Shown one piece after another: positions 62,003-64,000 of a DNA stretch of 64,000 nucleotides (positions within the stretch are counted from its first letter, which is position 1; every line of letters begins with the position of its first letter). The notes below the pieces were generated by a model that searched no databases, had not been told where the DNA came from, and worked only from the letters and a program-made list of their open reading frames with translations. The stretch spans positions 884,122-948,121 of the forward strand of contig NZ_LN908977.1 of assembly GCF_001486165.1 (NCBI RefSeq). Direction: 5' to 3'. The position numbers were made by a program, and so were the translations under genes. This DNA is from Bittarella massiliensis (ex Durand et al. 2017) (GTDB lineage Bacteria > Bacillota > Clostridia > Oscillospirales > Ruminococcaceae).

Positions 62003-63343
62003 CTATTCCTGAATTTCTTTGACGAGCTCTTCCCGCAGGTCCTCGTAGCCGGGTTTGCCCAACAGGGCGAACATGTTCTTCTTGTAGCTCTCCACCCCGG
62101 GCTGGTCGAAGGGATTGACCCCCAACAGATAGCCGGAGATGGCGCAGGCCTTCTCCAAGAAGTAGACCAGGTAGCCAAAGGAGTGGGCGTCCATCTTGTC
62201 GATTTGGAGGACCACATTGGGGACGCCGCCCTTGACATGGGCGAGGATGGTGCCCTGCATGGCCTTTTTGTTGACGTTGGACATGTTCTGCCCCGAGAGG
62301 AAGTTCAGCCCGTCGAGGTTTTCGGGGTCCTCGGGGATGAAGAAGTCGCTCTTGGGTTCGGCGAAGTCGATGACCGTCTCAAACAGCTGCCGCCGCCCGT
62401 CCTGGATGTACTGGCCCAGGGAGTGCAGGTCGGTGGAGAAGATGACGCTGGAGGGGTAGAGGGCCTTGTGGTCCTTGCCCTCGCTCTCGCCGTAGAGCTG
62501 TTTGAACCACTCGTTCATCTGCCCGTAGGAGGGCTCGTAGCTGGCCATGATCTCGACCGAGTAGCCCTTGTTGTAGAGGATGTTGCGGATCGCCGCGTAC
62601 TTGTAGCAGTCGTTTTTCGCAAGGTTGGGGTCGGTAAAGGCGTCCTGCGCCTCTTTGGCGCCGGCCATCACCGCGTCGATGTCGCAGCCCGCCACGGCGA
62701 TGGGGAGCAGCCCCACCGGGGTGAGCACCGAGTAGCGGCCGCCCACGTCGTCGGGGATGACGAAGGTCTCGTAGCCGTTGCGGTCGGAGAGCTCTTTGAG
62801 GGTGCCGCGGGCCTTGTCGGTGGTGGAGTAGATGCGCTCCTTCGCGCCCTCGGGGCCGTAGCGCTTTTCGAGCAGCTCTTTAAAGACCCGGAAGGCCAGG
62901 GCCGGCTCGGTGGTGGTGCCGGACTTGGAGATGACGTTGACCGAGAAGTCGACCCCCTCGCAGATAGCGAGGATGTCGTTTAAGTAGCTGGGCGAGATGG
63001 TGTTGCCCACAAAGTAGATCTGCGGGGTGTCCTTCGCCAGGGCGTTGTAGTTGTTGCTCTTAATGTACTCGATGGCGGCGCGGGCCCCCAGGTAGGAGCC
63101 GCCGATGCCGATGACCACCAGCACCTTGGACTGCTGCTGGATCTTCTTGGCAGCGGCCTTGATCCTCTCGAACTCGGCCTTGTCGTAGTTGGTGGGCAGG
63201 TCGACCCAGCCCAGGAAGTCGTTGCCCAAACCGGATTTTTCGTGGAGGGTCTGGTGGGCGGCGCAGACCAGGTGCTGCATCCCCTCGTACTCCTCCGGGC
63301 GGATAAAGTTTGCCAGGTAGTTGGTATTGCATTTCACTGCCAT
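62003..63343 (-). CDS. pgi: Glucose-6-phosphate isomerase
   Basis: 446 residues, the short bacterial form. It interconverts glucose-6-P and fructose-6-P. Motifs: [18 protein letters not shown], the phosphate-binding [37 protein letters not shown] (PGI signature) and the catalytic region near [21 protein letters not shown]. The ATG has AGGGGGAAG before it, and a strong promoter lies close upstream. Confidence 0.97.
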   Translation of the reverse strand: MAVKCNTNYLANFIRPEEYEGMQHLVCAAHQTLHEKSGLGNDFLGWVDLPTNYDKAEFERIKAAAKKIQQQSKVLVVIGIGGSYLGARAAIEYIKSNNYNALAKDTPQIYFVGNTISPSYLNDILAICEGVDFSVNVISKSGTTTEPALAFRVFKELLEKRYGPEGAKERIYSTTDKARGTLKELSDRNGYETFVIPDDVGGRYSVLTPVGLLPIAVAGCDIDAVMAGAKEAQDAFTDPNLAKNDCYKYAAIRNILYNKGYSVEIMASYEPSYGQMNEWFKQLYGESEGKDHKALYPSSVIFSTDLHSLGQYIQDGRRQLFETVIDFAEPKSDFFIPEDPENLDGLNFLSGQNMSNVNKKAMQGTILAHVKGGVPNVVLQIDKMDAHSFGYLVYFLEKACAISGYLLGVNPFDQPGVESYKKNMFALLGKPGYEDLREELVKEIQE

Positions 63344-63370
63344 TTTACTTCCCCCTTATTGGTTGATTCG

Positions 63371-63399
63371 ATTGTAATATATCTAAGCAATACTGTCAA
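63371..63399 (-). promoter_or_regulatory. Promoter of pgi
   Basis: Minus-strand TTGACA (63394-63399), a 17-base spacer and TACAAT (63371-63376), in an AT-rich gap. Confidence 0.85.
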
Positions 63400-63443
63400 G
63401 TATGCTTGTATGCAAAAGATATTTTTTGTAAAAAACCGCCAAA

Positions 63444-64000
63444 TCAGCGCATCACAAATAAGTATTTCAGCAGAATTTGGTAGCCGGTCAAAAAGTCCAT
63501 CTTGGCCACCGGGGCGGCGGCGGTGACCGGGTATTCGCCGATTTTTTCGCCGTCCAGCGAGAGTTCCACCACCCCCAGTTTCTGCCCTTCCTCCACCGGA
63601 GCGGTGACGTCCTCGGCGATCTGCACCGCCTGCACGATCTTGGCCCCGCTGCCCTTTTTCACCAAAAAGGTGCCGTCGCTGCCGTAGCGCAGGGGCACCT
63701 CGCCGGTGACCCCGCCCTTGACCTTCAGGGTGGTGGGGGCGGTTTCGGGCAGTTGCAGGGTGGCCATCTCGTAGTTGGCGAAGCCGTAGTCCAGCAGGGC
63801 CTTGGCGCCGTTGAAGCGGTCGTTGGAGGTGGGGCAGCCCATCACCACCGCCACCAGGGAGAGGCCGCCCCGCTCGGCCGCGGCCGAGAGGCAGCTGCCC
63901 GCCCCGTCGGTGGTGCCGGTCTTGAGGCCCACGCAGCCGTCGTAAAAGCGCACCAGCTTGTTGGTGTTGACCAGTTGGGTCGCCCCGCCCCGCAGGGAGT
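63444..64000 (-). CDS. D-alanyl-D-alanine carboxypeptidase, C-terminal part (runs off the window)
   Basis: About 185 C-terminal residues of an S11 serine peptidase. The KTG box is seen in CVGLKTGTTDGAGSCLSAAA, followed by the PBP5-type C-terminal beta domain and an end YQILLKYLFVMR. The catalytic SxxK and SxN boxes would lie beyond the right edge. It is clearly a different gene from the carboxypeptidase at 46006-47232: the KTG surroundings differ (LKTGTTDG versus MKTGFTKK). Role: trimming D-Ala from peptidoglycan, with possible sporulation-specific use in the DacF class. Confidence 0.9.
   Translation of the reverse strand, partial: SLRGGATQLVNTNKLVRFYDGCVGLKTGTTDGAGSCLSAAAERGGLSLVAVVMGCPTSNDRFNGAKALLDYGFANYEMATLQLPETAPTTLKVKGGVTGEVPLRYGSDGTFLVKKGSGAKIVQAVQIAEDVTAPVEEGQKLGVVELSLDGEKIGEYPVTAAAPVAKMDFLTGYQILLKYLFVMR

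Overview
The window is a 64-kb stretch of a high-G+C, low-copy-repeat Firmicutes chromosome, most likely a gut clostridium of the Oscillospiraceae/Ruminococcaceae type. The evidence is the Gram-positive replicase PolC, the PknB/PrpC pair, RemA, sporulation genes (spoVM and a GerW/YtfJ homologue), diaminopimelate dehydrogenase, strong TTGACA/TATAAT-type promoters, and gene orders matching Bacillus/Clostridium core operons. Nearly all genes lie on the minus strand.

Layout from the left. A truncated uvrB is followed by an orphan solute-binding lipoprotein paired with a large hybrid sensor kinase, then a VanZ-like protein, a nucleoside phosphorylase and radC. A short plus-strand pair (RluA-type pseudouridine synthase, RhlE-type helicase) leads to an eight-repeat CRISPR array with no cas genes in the window. 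Next come two large minus-strand core operons: pyrH-frr-uppS-cdsA-dxr-rseP-ispG-polC (translation, isoprenoid/lipid and replication functions), and yicC-remA-gmk-rpoZ-coaBC-priA-def-fmt-(Zn peptidase)-rsmB-rlmN-prpC-pknB-rsgA-thiN-(47-aa membrane peptide)-spoVM. A 1.35-kb gene-free region with an imperfect ~240-bp repeat follows. After it come a biotin-dependent carboxyltransferase cluster, rluB, two TM2-domain proteins, a penicillin-binding carboxypeptidase, and the scpA/scpB/GerW operon. The right part carries rpmB, gpsA-plsY, der with a DUF512 radical-SAM protein, yceD-rpmF, diaminopimelate dehydrogenase, a MATE transporter, a nucleoside hydrolase divergent from a Crp/Fnr-family regulator, a small P-loop protein, pgi, and the end of a second carboxypeptidase.

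Two places are not biological. At about 41275-41377, inside the biotin carrier gene, and at about 44936-45166, inside a 29-bp tandem repeat, the sequence contains back-to-back Tn5 mosaic ends (Nextera adapter). The second place also holds a degraded TruSeq adapter. These look like assembly artefacts, probably in a metagenome or low-quality assembly. They corrupt the carrier gene, and peptides translated from them should not be read as proteins.

The most interesting biological leads are the solute-binding lipoprotein/hybrid kinase pair (LuxPQ-like logic without a permease), the solitary CRISPR array with its own promoter and a repeat-stem variant that spread through its leader side, the ~240-bp intergenic repeat, a 20-bp-arm inverted repeat behind vanZ, the unnamed 47-aa peptide beside spoVM, and an AT-rich patch at the 3' end of pknB.
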